Of a DNA stretch of 42,385 bases, positions 17,010-25,912 are shown in pieces. Both the position numbers and the translations under genes were made by a program. The first letter of the stretch is position 1. Each line of letters starts with the position of its first letter. The notes below the pieces were generated by a model. That model was not told the DNA's origin and did no database searches. It saw only the letters and a program-made list of their open reading frames with translations. The stretch covers positions 136,164 through 178,548 of the forward strand of contig JAQUVX010000006.1 in NCBI GenBank assembly GCA_028693165.1. The letters run 5' to 3'. This stretch comes from Lachnospiraceae bacterium (GTDB taxonomy: Bacteria > Bacillota > Clostridia > Lachnospirales > Lachnospiraceae).

Positions 17010-17454
17010 CAAAAACCTCCTCTAATACTTCTTCTATTGCCCCCTCCACACGTGGATCGCGCCTGTCTTTCTCAGAAATACTTAAAACAGCACTAATAGG
17101 ATCTATACAGCCGTTCCATTCAATCACATATTTTAACACCTGAACATTACATGCCGGTACTTCATACTTCGGTATTTTGAGACAGGAATCCAGACCATGT
17201 TTTTTAGCATCTTCCTTACCACAGACATAAGTTCTATATGAATTATCCCCCAGCATCGTATAATTTGCCAAGGCAGAAATTCCACCAAGACAACTTACAT
17301 TCTTTGGAACATCAGCAAGATGATATTCCTTTATAACCGGATTAAAAAAGAAACCCAACATTTCTGCGGATAAGCCTTTTTGAGTTTTTTCAAGATTTAG
17401 CTTTTTGAAATTGAAATAATTGGAAGTATAAACCATCCCAAATCCGTAAATCAT
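16984..17454 (-). pseudogene. N-terminally truncated partner gene of the AbiEii remnant (antitoxin-like)
   Basis: A 156-residue frame overlaps the toxin remnant by 26 bp in the order antitoxin then toxin. It contains GGISALANYTMLGDNSYRTYVCGKEDAKKHGL and DPISAVLSISEKDRRDPRVEGAIEEVLEE. I know this as the C-terminal part of regulators paired with nucleotidyltransferases, but the match is from memory and modest. An in-frame TAG lies two codons before the first ATG and there is no ribosome-binding site. The expected winged-helix N-terminus is therefore missing, cut off next to the sigG leader. Base composition is noticeably richer in A+T than the flanks. Confidence 0.55.
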
Positions 17455-17505
17455 GTTCTATGTACGGCAACCAAGCATTGAATCTGATTTGCGGAGGGAA
17501 TGAAC

Positions 17506-18282
17506 ATGGCAGGATACAAGGTTGAGATCTGCGGCGTAAACACGGCAAAACTGCCGCTCCTTACCAATGAGGAGAAAGAAGCCCTGTTCCAGCGGATTTT
17601 ACAGGGTGACCAGGAGGCCAGGGAGCAATATATCAAAGGTAATCTGCGCCTGGTGTTAAGCGTCATCCAGCGTTTTTCCAGCAGCAGCGAAAATATCGAT
17701 GACCTGTTCCAGATTGGATGCATCGGTCTGATCAAGGCCATCGACAATTTTGACATTACCCAGAATGTCCGTTTTTCCACTTATGCGGTTCCGATGATCC
17801 TCGGCGAAGTGCGCCGTTATCTGCGGGACAACAATTCCATCCGCGTCAGCCGCTCACTCCGTGACACCGCCTACAAGGCGATCTACGCAAGGGAAGGGTT
17901 GACGCGCATGTACTCCCGGGAACCAACACTGATGGAAATCGCACAGGAAATCGGAGTCAGCAAGGAGGAAATCACCTATGCCCTGGACGCCATCCAGAGT
18001 CCGGTCAGCCTCTACGAACCCATCTACACCGACGGCGGCGACCCGCTCTATGTCATGGATCAGATCAGCGACAAGAAGCATCTGGAGGAAAACTGGGTCG
18101 AAGAAATCTCCCTCCGCGAAGCCATGAACCGCCTCCCCCGGCGCGAGCGGCATATCATCGACCTGCGCTTCTTCGAAGGAAAAACCCAGACCGAGGTGGC
18201 CGAAGAGATCCATATCAGCCAGGCCCAGGTCTCCCGCCTGGAGAAAAGTGCATTGAAGAATATGCGGAATTATTTGAATTGA
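17506..18282 (+). CDS. sigG: RNA polymerase sporulation sigma factor SigG
   Basis: A 258-residue sigma-70 family factor of the SigF/SigG group. The N-terminal motif KVEICGVNTAKLPLLTNEEK is the SigG hallmark, including the segment contacted by anti-sigma factors. Region 2 has NLRLVLSVIQRFSSSSENIDDLFQIGCIGLIKAIDNFD and VRFSTYAVPMILGEVRRYLRD. Region 4 has RLPRRERHIIDLRFFEGKTQTEVAEEIHISQAQVSRLEKSAL. It directs late forespore transcription, so the organism is probably a spore former. I chose ATG 17506, 8 nt after GGAGG, because ATG 17500 lies only 2 nt after it. The usual spoIIGA-sigE neighbours are absent within this window. Truncated toxin-antitoxin debris occupies the upstream side. Confidence 0.95.
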   Translation: MAGYKVEICGVNTAKLPLLTNEEKEALFQRILQGDQEAREQYIKGNLRLVLSVIQRFSSSSENIDDLFQIGCIGLIKAIDNFDITQNVRFSTYAVPMILGEVRRYLRDNNSIRVSRSLRDTAYKAIYAREGLTRMYSREPTLMEIAQEIGVSKEEITYALDAIQSPVSLYEPIYTDGGDPLYVMDQISDKKHLEENWVEEISLREAMNRLPRRERHIIDLRFFEGKTQTEVAEEIHISQAQVSRLEKSALKNMRNYLN

Positions 18283-18286
18283 ATAC

Positions 18287-18337
18287 GAGCCTGGCGCGCA
18301 CGCGTTTTTTACTGCATGTGAACCAGGCTCAACTTTT
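18287..18337 (+). terminator. Probable sigG terminator
   Basis: GAGCCTGG and CCAGGCTC form an 8-bp stem around a 28-nt interval that itself contains CGCG-CA-CGCG followed by TTTTTT. AACTTTT follows the outer stem. Either hairpin could terminate sigG. Confidence 0.55.
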
Positions 18338-18363
18338 AGGCTCAACTTTTAGGCTCAACTTTT
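18325..18363. repeat. Three tandem 13-bp repeats
   Basis: AGGCTCAACTTTT is repeated three times without interruption, and the first copy shares bases with the sigG terminator stem. It looks like local slippage of the terminator arm and U tract. Confidence 0.85.
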
Positions 18364-18620
18364 ATCGCAGAATCAGGTTTGGACAATTCCAAGCGAATCA
18401 TCGCACCATAATCCAATTTGCAGCTACAAATCATGAAATCTGAAGCCTTTTGGACAATTTTCATCCAATATCAAGCTGGCTAACCATAGAAGTTCAGATT
18501 CATGGAAAACTTCCGTGTTTTAGCAGCAAAATTATCCAAACCAGCACATTTTGCCCAATCAGCAACCCCAAATTGGATATTTCAAGGTCAAATTTGTGTT
18601 TGCTGTCCAAACGGTTGACA
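18364..18620. repeat. Noncoding stretch with dispersed TTTGGAYAATT motifs in both orientations
   Basis: TTTGGACAATT occurs at 18378 and 18450, its inverted form AATTATCCAAA at 18530, and related AATTGGATA and GTCCAAAC near 18571 and 18605. Nested arms (ATGAAATCTGAA near 18433 and TTCAGATTCAT near 18494) add further pairing potential. No plausible gene occurs here. A similar motif pair is at 28575-28614. Confidence 0.5.
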
Positions 18621-18672
18621 TAAATCCATTTTCGCCGCCCCCGCATACCTCAGCACCCCAAAAATCCATTTC

Positions 18673-18706
18673 AAAAGGCGCCCACGCGGCAACACCGCGG
18701 GACGCC
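18673..18706 (-). terminator. Terminator of the Opp/Dpp operon
   Basis: On the minus strand GGCGTCCCGCGG and CCGCGTGGGCGCC form a GC-rich stem with a 5-nt loop, followed by TTTTGAAATGGATTTTT. It lies about 55 nt after the stop of the last ABC gene. Confidence 0.8.
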
Positions 18707-18759
18707 CTCACAACCAAGCCTCACACCCAAACCTCACAGCTAATCCACTCTATACCACA

Positions 18760-19737
18760 TTACAGCGGAAAATGACAAAACACCTTCCGCTCTCCCACCT
18801 CTTTACACTCCGGCACGACCTTCCCGCAGATCTCCTGCGCATAGGGGCATCGCGTGTGGAAGCGGCACCCGGACGGCGGATTCACCGGCGACGGGATCTC
18901 TCCGGTCAGCAGCTCCTTCTCCTCCGACCGCAGTCTCGGATCTGCCTTCGGAATCGCATTCAGCAGAAACTTCGTGTACGGGTGAAGCGGATGCTCATAC
19001 AGCTCATCCGTGCTTCCCACCTCACAGAGACTTCCCAGGAACATCACGCACACCCGGTCCGCGATGAATTTGACCACGCTCAAATCATGCGAGATGAAAA
19101 GATAGGTCAGTTTATAATCCTCCTGCAAATCCTTGAGCAGGTTCAGTACCTGCGACTGAATCGACACATCCAGCGCCGACACCGGCTCATCGCAGATGAT
19201 CAGCTTCGGATTCAGCGCGATCGCCCGCGCGATCCCGATACGCTGACGCTGCCCGCCGGAAAACTGATGCGGATAACGATTGTAGAACTCCTCTGGAATT
19301 CCAACCTCCTTCATCAGCTCACGAATGCGTTTTTCCAGCTCCTTCTTATCCTTCAGGCCATACGTCGTCAGCGGCTCCGCAATGATCTCCTTGACACTCA
19401 TACGCGGATTCAGCGATGCGTACGGGTCCTGGAAAATGATCTGCATCTGCTTTCTCCGCTCTGCAAACTGCGCGGTGCTCATGCCGACGATGTCCTCTCC
19501 CTCAAATTGGACCTCCCCCGAGGTCGGCTCCAAAAGCCGGATCAGCACACGTCCCAGGGTGCTCTTGCCGCAGCCGGATTCGCCCACCAGCGCAAGGGTC
19601 TCCCCTTCATAGATCTCCAGATTCACATCCGAAACCGCATGGACCACCAGCGGTTCCTTTTTCGTGCCGCCGATCGGAAACTCTTTCACCAGATGTTTCG
19701 CCTCCAGCAAGACCCGTTTTTCCGTCTTATTTCCCAT
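18760..19737 (-). CDS. Oligopeptide/dipeptide ABC transporter ATP-binding protein (OppF/DppF type)
   Basis: A 325-residue ATPase with Walker A GESGCGKSTLGR, signature QFSGGQRQRIGIARAIA, Walker B LIICDEPVSALD and switch motif YLFISHDLSVVKFIA. The C-terminal oligo_HPY extension (HPLHPYTKFLLNAIP, then CRFHTRCPYAQEIC with three conserved Cys) is typical of OppF/DppF. I chose ATG 19737 (MGNKTEK), because the longer frame reads into the preceding gene. The 11-bp overlap with the OppD-type gene implies coupled translation. It powers import together with OppD across the OppB/OppC channel. It is the last gene of the operon, followed by a terminator. Confidence 0.95.
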   Translation of the reverse strand: MGNKTEKRVLLEAKHLVKEFPIGGTKKEPLVVHAVSDVNLEIYEGETLALVGESGCGKSTLGRVLIRLLEPTSGEVQFEGEDIVGMSTAQFAERRKQMQIIFQDPYASLNPRMSVKEIIAEPLTTYGLKDKKELEKRIRELMKEVGIPEEFYNRYPHQFSGGQRQRIGIARAIALNPKLIICDEPVSALDVSIQSQVLNLLKDLQEDYKLTYLFISHDLSVVKFIADRVCVMFLGSLCEVGSTDELYEHPLHPYTKFLLNAIPKADPRLRSEEKELLTGEIPSPVNPPSGCRFHTRCPYAQEICGKVVPECKEVGERKVFCHFPL

Positions 19738-20719
19738 CGATCTGCACCTCGCTTTCGTACTGAAAGCACCGTACCCCGTGCCCTTCTGATGTCTGATACA
19801 GACCTGGCTTTTCCTTATAACAACGCTCCGATGCCAGATTACAGCGCGTGCAGAAATTGCAGCCCGCCGGCAGATGCAGAAGGTTCGGCACCACACCCTC
19901 GATGGTGTAGAGCCGGTCCGCCTTCTCATCCAGCTTCGGAATCGACTTTAACAGCCCCTGCGTATACGGATGCTGTGTGTGCTCAAACAGCTCAAACGTC
20001 TCCGCCTGCTCCATGACCTTCCCCGCATACATGACATAGACGTAATCGCAAATCTCCGCCACCACGCCCATGTTGTGCGTGATCAGAATGATGGAGGTTC
20101 CCTGCTCCTCACACAGCTTCTTCATCAGACGCAGAATCTGCGCCTCGATCGTCACATCCAGCGCCGTGGTCGGCTCGTCCGCGATCATCACCTTCGGCTT
20201 GCAGACCATCGCCATCCCGATCATCACCCTTTGGCGCAGACCGCCGGAAAGCTGATGCGGATAGCTGTCGTAGCGTTTCTCCGGCTCCGGGATTCCCACC
20301 GCCCGGAAAATCTCAAGCACCCGCTGCTTTGCCTCTTCCTTCGACACCTTCTGGTGCAGCAGAATCGCCTCCCGCACCTGTCTTCCCACCGGGTACACCG
20401 GGTTTAAGGATGTCATCGGCTCCTGAAAGATCATGGAGATCTCGTTGCCGCGCACCTTGGAAATTTCTCTGGGATTCAAATGGGTAATATCCCGCCCATC
20501 CAGTGTGATCGTGCCGTCCACAACCTTGCCCGGATACCGCAAAAGTCCCATGACCGACATGGCTGTCATGCTCTTGCCGCAGCCGGATTCTCCTACGATA
20601 CCGATGATCTTGCCGGCCGGAACCTGAATACTGACTCCGTCCACCGCCGGAACCTCGCCCTTCGCCGTAAAGAAGTGCGACTTCAGATTCCGGATATCTA
20701 ATATAATGGATTCACTCAT
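19727..20719 (-). CDS. Oligopeptide/dipeptide ABC transporter ATP-binding protein (OppD/DppD type)
   Basis: A 330-residue ATPase: Walker A GESGCGKSMTAMS, signature QLSGGLRQRVMIGMAM, Walker B VMIADEPTTALDVT, and the HTQHPYTQGLLKSIP and CNFCTRCNLASERC C-terminal motifs. It lacks the usual SGGQ glutamine, having SGGLRQR, which is common in DppD proteins. GGAGG lies 8 nt before ATG 20719. It pairs with the OppF-type ATPase to form the nucleotide-binding heterodimer. The same family also serves nickel importers, so the substrate is open. Confidence 0.95.
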   Translation of the reverse strand: MSESIILDIRNLKSHFFTAKGEVPAVDGVSIQVPAGKIIGIVGESGCGKSMTAMSVMGLLRYPGKVVDGTITLDGRDITHLNPREISKVRGNEISMIFQEPMTSLNPVYPVGRQVREAILLHQKVSKEEAKQRVLEIFRAVGIPEPEKRYDSYPHQLSGGLRQRVMIGMAMVCKPKVMIADEPTTALDVTIEAQILRLMKKLCEEQGTSIILITHNMGVVAEICDYVYVMYAGKVMEQAETFELFEHTQHPYTQGLLKSIPKLDEKADRLYTIEGVVPNLLHLPAGCNFCTRCNLASERCYKEKPGLYQTSEGHGVRCFQYESEVQIDGK

Positions 20720-20732
20720 CCTCGCTTCCTCC

Positions 20733-21692
20733 TTACTGCTCTTTTAAGTACGGGTCCAGCACATCGCGTAGACCATCGCCCAGGAAATTAAACGCCATCG
20801 TAATAATCATAATCGCAACACTCGGCGCGATGGACAGCCACGGCTCACTAAACAGATATTTCTTGCCGCGCACCACCATCAGACCCCAGCTCGCACTCGG
20901 CGGCTGTGCCCCGACTCCCAGGAAGCTCAAGGAAGCCTCCGAAAGAATCGCCGACGGAATATTTAATGTAAACAACACGATCAGGGACGGCAGACAGTTC
21001 GGCAGAATGTGCCGGAACATGATCGTCCAGTTCCTGACACCGATCGAACGCGCCGCCTCCACATACTCCTTTTCCTTCAGAGAAAGTGTCTGCGAGCGCA
21101 CCACCCGCGCCGTACTGGCCCAGTTTACGAGGCTCAGTGCAATAAAGATGTTGATCAGACCTCCGCCCATCGTATACATGACAACCATCGCCAGCAGAAG
21201 GGACGGAAACGCCAGCATGACATCTGCCAGACGCATGATAATAAAGTCCGTCTTGCCGCCGTACAGCCCTGCGCACATGCCAAGCACCGTACCAATCGCC
21301 ATGGAAATCAGAGTCGGGACAAGACCGATCGTCAGAGAGATCCGCGCGCCGTAGATAATACGGCTCAGTACATCGCGTCCCAGCTCATCCGTCCCCAGCC
21401 AGTGTGCCATGCTCGGGTGCTGCAGCCGCTCCGCCAGACTCTGTTTCAGATGGTCATAAGGTGCCACCAGCGGAGCAAAAACTGCAATCAAAATCATGAG
21501 TATAATCAAGACCGCCGAAAAAGCCGCCAGCTTGTTCTGCCGCACCAGTGTCTTTAACTTGTCAAGCCAGGTGTCTGACTCACCGATCTGGGATGCCTCA
21601 TCGATCCCGTTCAGCCGTCCGACCTGTTCCTGCTCCGGATATCCCTTCGCCAAACCGTCCTTCTCCAGGGAATCATGATGTAATCCTGCCAT
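20733..21692 (-). CDS. Peptide/nickel ABC transporter permease (OppC/DppC type)
   Basis: A 319-residue membrane protein. A cytoplasmic N-terminus of about 55 residues is followed by six helices and the DppC-type EAA loop EAARSIGVRNWTIMFRHILPN. The N-terminal OppC motif DHLKQSLAERLQHPSMAHWLGTDELGRDVLSRIIYGAR is present. I chose ATG 21692 (MAGLHHDS), one base after the preceding permease stop (TAATATG). The 12 extra codons to 21728 overlap that gene and lack a site. Confidence 0.95.
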   Translation of the reverse strand: MAGLHHDSLEKDGLAKGYPEQEQVGRLNGIDEASQIGESDTWLDKLKTLVRQNKLAAFSAVLIILMILIAVFAPLVAPYDHLKQSLAERLQHPSMAHWLGTDELGRDVLSRIIYGARISLTIGLVPTLISMAIGTVLGMCAGLYGGKTDFIIMRLADVMLAFPSLLLAMVVMYTMGGGLINIFIALSLVNWASTARVVRSQTLSLKEKEYVEAARSIGVRNWTIMFRHILPNCLPSLIVLFTLNIPSAILSEASLSFLGVGAQPPSASWGLMVVRGKKYLFSEPWLSIAPSVAIMIITMAFNFLGDGLRDVLDPYLKEQ

Positions 21693-21693
21693 A

Positions 21694-22617
21694 TTATGCG
21701 CCCTCCCTGATTCTCGGGTCCAATACATTATAGAGCAGATCTGCGATCAGATTTCCTGCAATGATCAGAACCGTAGTAAAAATAACCGTTCCCTGAAGCA
21801 GCGGCATATCTCTCGTCTCGATGGCATTGACTGCCAGACGGCCGATGCCGGGGATGCCAAACACGCTCTCCGTCAGTACTGCGCCGGACAGCATGCTGGA
21901 AATCTGCAGCGCCATCATGGTGACAACCGGCAGCATCGCGTTCTTCAGCGCATGGCCGATGATGACGCCATGCTCCCGAAGACCCTTCGCCCGCGCCGTG
22001 CGGATAAAATCATTCTGCATGATCTCCACCAGATTCGAGCGGGTCATACGGGCAATGCTTCCCGCCGAGTTCCAGCCCAGCACGATGGCCGGAAGAATCA
22101 TGGCGTTGAACGAATCAAAACCGGAAACCGGAAACCATTTCAGCCGAAATGCGAAAACGTATTGCAGCAGCAGCGCCGTCATGAATACCGGCATCGAAAC
22201 CCCCATCAGCGCGCAGCCCATAAACAGCCGGTCCAGAAGCTGATTCTGGCGGACGGCCGCGACGATTCCCGCCGTGATGCCGATGATCCAGGCCACCACC
22301 GCCGCCAGAAGCGACAGCTTGACGGTGTTCGGAAACGCGTCCAAAATGATCTGGGTAACATTGCGGTTCAGGCGATAGGACGTACCGAAATCGCCGTGAA
22401 GCGCATTTGCGATATATTTGAAGAACTGGATATACATGGGCTGATCCAGCCCCATCTCTCTGCTGAGCTTCTCAATAAGCGCCGGATTCACATGCTCTCC
22501 CATCAGGGTCGTGACCGGGTCGCCCGGAACGATACGCAGCATGACAAAGATGATCAGTACGACACCGATCAGCACCGGGATTGATATTACAATACGTTTT
22601 AGCACTTTTCTTAACAC
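21694..22617 (-). CDS. Peptide/nickel ABC transporter permease (OppB/DppB type), GTG start
   Basis: A 307-residue permease with the DppB N-terminal pattern (LRKVLKRIVISIPVLIGVVLIIFVMLRIVPGDP) and six helices. The EAA loop is IRTARAKGLREHGVIIGHALKNAMLPVVT, and the end is LLYNVLDPRIREGA. The start codon is GTG at 22617, supported by GGAAGGGG 7 nt upstream. It forms the channel with the next gene product. A stem-loop separates it from the binding-protein gene. Confidence 0.95.
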   Translation of the reverse strand: MLRKVLKRIVISIPVLIGVVLIIFVMLRIVPGDPVTTLMGEHVNPALIEKLSREMGLDQPMYIQFFKYIANALHGDFGTSYRLNRNVTQIILDAFPNTVKLSLLAAVVAWIIGITAGIVAAVRQNQLLDRLFMGCALMGVSMPVFMTALLLQYVFAFRLKWFPVSGFDSFNAMILPAIVLGWNSAGSIARMTRSNLVEIMQNDFIRTARAKGLREHGVIIGHALKNAMLPVVTMMALQISSMLSGAVLTESVFGIPGIGRLAVNAIETRDMPLLQGTVIFTTVLIIAGNLIADLLYNVLDPRIREGA

Positions 22618-22659
22618 TGGGAATCCCCTTCCTGTCTGTTAGCTCCTTATTTACAGAAA

Positions 22660-22700
22660 GGAGATGCCGCAAAATAAGAATTCATTCTGCGACATCCTCC
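22660..22700 (-). other. Intercistronic hairpin after the peptide-binding-protein gene
   Basis: GGAG-ATG-CGCA-AAT arms form a stem of about 16 bp with few mismatches. On the minus strand TTTCTGTAAAT follows. It is likely a partial terminator or 3'-protection element that keeps binding protein in excess of the membrane subunits. Confidence 0.6.
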
Positions 22701-22742
22701 CCCCCTGCTTTGTACATCAGATTTTCTTTCGAATCTCAGTTT

Positions 22743-24419
22743 TTATTCACTCAGCTCGATCTTGTTGAAATACTGATCGCTGATACCGCTCCATACCGGA
22801 ACGAATTTCGTTACACGTTTGCTCACTGCAAACAGATGGGTTCTGGAATACATCGGTGCCCAGGCCGCATCCTCATGGATGATCTTCTCCTCCAGCGCCT
22901 GATATTCCGCGATACGCTCCGTATCATCCACGATCGCGCGGGCCTTTACAACACGATCCATCACCGCCGTATCCGGATAGTTGATGGAACGGATCTTGGC
23001 ATTCTCGGCGTTTCCGAAGAAGGTGTAGATGAAGTTGTCCGGGTCGTTGAAATCTGCGGTCCAGGTTGCCAGGAATGAGCCAAGCTCTCCGGACTTTCTG
23101 GTGTCAAGCCAGGTCGCCTGATCGTAGTTCTTGATCTCGGCGGTAATGCCAACCTCTGACAGCTGCTCCTTGATGATCTCAAGCGCCATGGTAGTGGTAT
23201 CGGATGCGGAGCTGTCTGCTGCCAGTTCCATGGTAAATCCGTCTGCATAGCCCGCTTCTGCAAGGAGTGCCTTCGCTGCTTCCGGATCATAGTCGATCTT
23301 GGTCTGGTTCTCATTGAATCCGATCAGGCCGTGCGGGTAAATGCCGTACTCCACCTGACCTCTGCCGCCATATAAGGAATCGAGAATAGTCTGTTTGTCG
23401 ACCGCCATCTGTACCGCCTTGCGGACCTTCACGTCGTTGAATGGCTCAATGTTCTCATTCATGGTCAGATAGGTGATCGCCACACGCGGCCCGCTCACAA
23501 TCTGATCCGGGTAGGTTGCCTGGAAACGATCCACCGCATCAGTGACATAGTCGAGATCCAGAATATCAATCTCACCGTTCTCAAACATCATGGTCTGAGT
23601 CTCCGTGTCCGGGATGATTTTGATTACAACACCCGGAACGGTAGCTGCTGTGCCCCAGTAATCGTCATTCTTGGTCAGAACCATCTGATCGTTGAGGGTC
23701 CAGGAAGAGAATACAAACGGACCGGTACCAACCGTCACGGTCGGGTCAAGACCAAACTGATCTCCTGCTGCCTCTGTCGCCTCACTGTCGTAAATAGATA
23801 CGCCCGGGGTAGAAATACAAGCCAGGAAGCCTGCATACGGCTCTTTTAAGGTCACCTTAACGGTGGCATCATCCACAGCCTCGATCCCCTCCAGAGAATC
23901 GACGGTTCCCCCGATCACGTCCGACGCACCGACGATCTGATCGATAAAGGACGCATTGACTGCACCCTCGACCTTCAGAAGACGATTGAAGGTGTAGATC
24001 ACATCCTCCGCCGTGAAATCATTGCCATTGCTGAACTTGACGCCCTGGCGAAGATGGAACGTATATTCCAGTCCGTCATCGGTGATGTCCCAGGATTCCG
24101 CCAGAGACGGAACAATACTGGTTTCACCGCTGTCACTCACTTCGATCTCGACCAGACGATCGTAAATGTTCATCGGAAGCTGATAATCCTTAGAAGTTTT
24201 CTGCACATCTGCGGTCTGAATATCGGCATTTAAAACACTCACCAGATAACCGGTCGTATCTACGGCAGTTCCCTTGGTAGCTGATGCCTCGGTGGAGGCT
24301 GCGGTATCTCCGCCTGCTGCCGGTGCTGCGGTCGTCCCGGATCCGTTGCTGCCGCAGCCAGTCAGCGCCAGACTAAGCACCATCGTTGTGGCAAGTACCA
24401 AACTGATTGGTTTTCTCAT
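22743..24419 (-). CDS. Peptide-type ABC transporter substrate-binding lipoprotein (family 5, OppA/DppA)
   Basis: A 558-residue lipoprotein. The signal peptide has lipobox LALTGC (Cys near 22), followed by a Gly/Thr/Ala-rich linker. The SBP_bac_5 domain shows [63 protein letters not shown] and [17 protein letters not shown]. It captures the substrate outside the cell for the permease encoded next. ATG 24419 has GAGGAGG upstream. It is the first gene of the operon, under a well-formed promoter inside the tail of the upstream gene. Peptide or nickel specificity cannot be told here. Confidence 0.95.
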   Translation of the reverse strand: MRKPISLVLATTMVLSLALTGCGSNGSGTTAAPAAGGDTAASTEASATKGTAVDTTGYLVSVLNADIQTADVQKTSKDYQLPMNIYDRLVEIEVSDSGETSIVPSLAESWDITDDGLEYTFHLRQGVKFSNGNDFTAEDVIYTFNRLLKVEGAVNASFIDQIVGASDVIGGTVDSLEGIEAVDDATVKVTLKEPYAGFLACISTPGVSIYDSEATEAAGDQFGLDPTVTVGTGPFVFSSWTLNDQMVLTKNDDYWGTAATVPGVVIKIIPDTETQTMMFENGEIDILDLDYVTDAVDRFQATYPDQIVSGPRVAITYLTMNENIEPFNDVKVRKAVQMAVDKQTILDSLYGGRGQVEYGIYPHGLIGFNENQTKIDYDPEAAKALLAEAGYADGFTMELAADSSASDTTTMALEIIKEQLSEVGITAEIKNYDQATWLDTRKSGELGSFLATWTADFNDPDNFIYTFFGNAENAKIRSINYPDTAVMDRVVKARAIVDDTERIAEYQALEEKIIHEDAAWAPMYSRTHLFAVSKRVTKFVPVWSGISDQYFNKIELSE

Positions 24420-24545
24420 AATATTATCCTCCTCTTATGACAATCCATTTCAAAAACACCGCCTTCTTGCAAAAAAGGCACAATCCCAGAGGGAATGCAC
24501 CTTTGCATTTTTCAACGTTTCTGTTTCAACTGCCTAATGTTTTCT

Positions 24546-24574
24546 ATGATATCATACCTCTTTTTATTTTTCAA
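24546..24574 (-). promoter_or_regulatory. Promoter of the Opp/Dpp operon
   Basis: TTGAAA (24569-24574) and TATCAT (24546-24551) are separated by exactly 17 nt on the minus strand. The -35 lies within the last codons of the RelA/SpoT-domain gene. The predicted leader is about 120 nt. Confidence 0.7.
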
Positions 24575-25841
24575 CCGTTTTCTCATTTAAATCAGCGAGC
24601 TGCGCAAGCCGCTGCTGTACCTCTTTCGTGACATCCAGGATCTCCTGGCGCTGTGCCAGAATCGTTGCCGCGTCCGGTTTCTCGATCTCATGCACCAGCA
24701 CATTACGGAGTTTCCGCAGAATTCCGATCCGGTTTGCCAGCTCCTTGTCCAGAATCTCCATCCGCTTCAGCGTATTGATGTTAAAGGCCCCCGGCTGTTT
24801 GAGCGAATGCTTCGCACCTGCCTGGTTAAGCAGTTCCTCCAGCGGGACCCAGTCCGCAAAGAACGCGTCGATCGCCTGATGAAGCTCCCCGTCCGTCGAT
24901 TCCTCGTCGCCCAGAAGCCTCTGATAAATCTGGTAGCGCTTTGCATTTCCAGTGATGATCTGATCGATGATCTGCTGTGAAATGTTGCGCCGGTCCTTCT
25001 CAAACCGCACCGACCGCAGAATCGGCTCGATCTCCTTTACCTTCAGAAGCTTGAGCTTGCGCAGGAAACGAAACAGCAGCTCCACATTACCCATGCGCAG
25101 CTCCACATCCTCTTTCTCGAACCGGCTGCTCAAAAAATTGTACAGATAGGAGGCCAGATCATACTGACTCCCAAAGGAAGAGCTCTTGTCCTGTATCCGC
25201 GCATTGCCCGCACTCTGCAGCCGTTCCAGGGCAATCTCACCCGCCATGACCAGGCCGTTCAGCTCGTCCAGAATCACATACTCCTCATCCGACAGCGTGC
25301 CCTGCAGCGGCTTGTAAATCAAATCATGCTCCACCTCGGACCACGCGTGCATCAGCACCGATGCCACCTGAATCTCGATCTTGGCACCAGCGTATTTCTT
25401 CTGGTTCTCCGCAAGCTTCTCCCCACCGATCAGCGCCCGGTAATGGTTGCCCCAATAGCCGGAAAACCGCTTTTGATAGGAGGGGTGCTTGGCCTGCTCC
25501 GGAAACTGTTTCTTCTCCAGCAGTTCAAACAGATCATTGATCAGGCCATCCGTCTTTTCGCGGTCACCCGGGAAGTACAGAGACACGCGCACGCCGGACA
25601 GATCCGCGATGTCCTCATAGATCTCCTCCGTCGTCTGATAGGGTACCTCGCGCTGCGCATTTCGATGAATCAGTTTATTCTTAAGCCTTCCGGGGTTCTT
25701 TGCACGGGAGATTACGATCGCCCGGATACCGGCAGACTGCAGTGCCAGCTCAAGCTGCCCCGCCGCCAGTCTGGCCGCATTCTCATAAAAGGTAAAGTTT
25801 TTCTTGTAGCTCTCCAGAAATTGTCTTATCGCGTCATCCAT
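24564..25841 (-). CDS. RelA/SpoT-domain alarmone synthetase-like protein with HEPN-like C-terminus
   Basis: A 425-residue protein. The N-terminal ~200 residues match the RelA/SpoT synthetase fold: ISRAKNPGRLKNKLIHR (ATP site), DIADLSGVRVSLYF (metal Asp), YRALI, KIEIQVASVLMHAWSEVEHDLIYK (GTP-site signature). No HD hydrolase, TGS or ACT domain is present. The ~220-residue tail is helical and ends with LRKLRNVLVHEIEKP. R379-x4-H384 there fits the R-x4-H motif of HEPN RNases and HEPN folds. I chose ATG 25841 (MDDAIRQ), 8 nt after GAGGAGG. The upstream ATG would place that site inside the gene. It may make (p)ppGpp-type alarmones, or modify another nucleotide or RNA as toxic relatives do. It precedes the Opp operon on the same strand. 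Confidence 0.8.
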   Translation of the reverse strand: MDDAIRQFLESYKKNFTFYENAARLAAGQLELALQSAGIRAIVISRAKNPGRLKNKLIHRNAQREVPYQTTEEIYEDIADLSGVRVSLYFPGDREKTDGLINDLFELLEKKQFPEQAKHPSYQKRFSGYWGNHYRALIGGEKLAENQKKYAGAKIEIQVASVLMHAWSEVEHDLIYKPLQGTLSDEEYVILDELNGLVMAGEIALERLQSAGNARIQDKSSSFGSQYDLASYLYNFLSSRFEKEDVELRMGNVELLFRFLRKLKLLKVKEIEPILRSVRFEKDRRNISQQIIDQIITGNAKRYQIYQRLLGDEESTDGELHQAIDAFFADWVPLEELLNQAGAKHSLKQPGAFNINTLKRMEILDKELANRIGILRKLRNVLVHEIEKPDAATILAQRQEILDVTKEVQQRLAQLADLNEKTVEK

Positions 25842-25912
25842 GCAGTCATCCTCCTCATGCATGTTATTTCAAATGTCAATTCAAATGTGTTCACTACACC
25901 TATTTTATCACA

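Noticed and set aside
18325-18363. Tandem repeats as a CRISPR array
   Set aside because: Units are 13 bp, directly adjacent with no spacers, and no cas genes are in the window.
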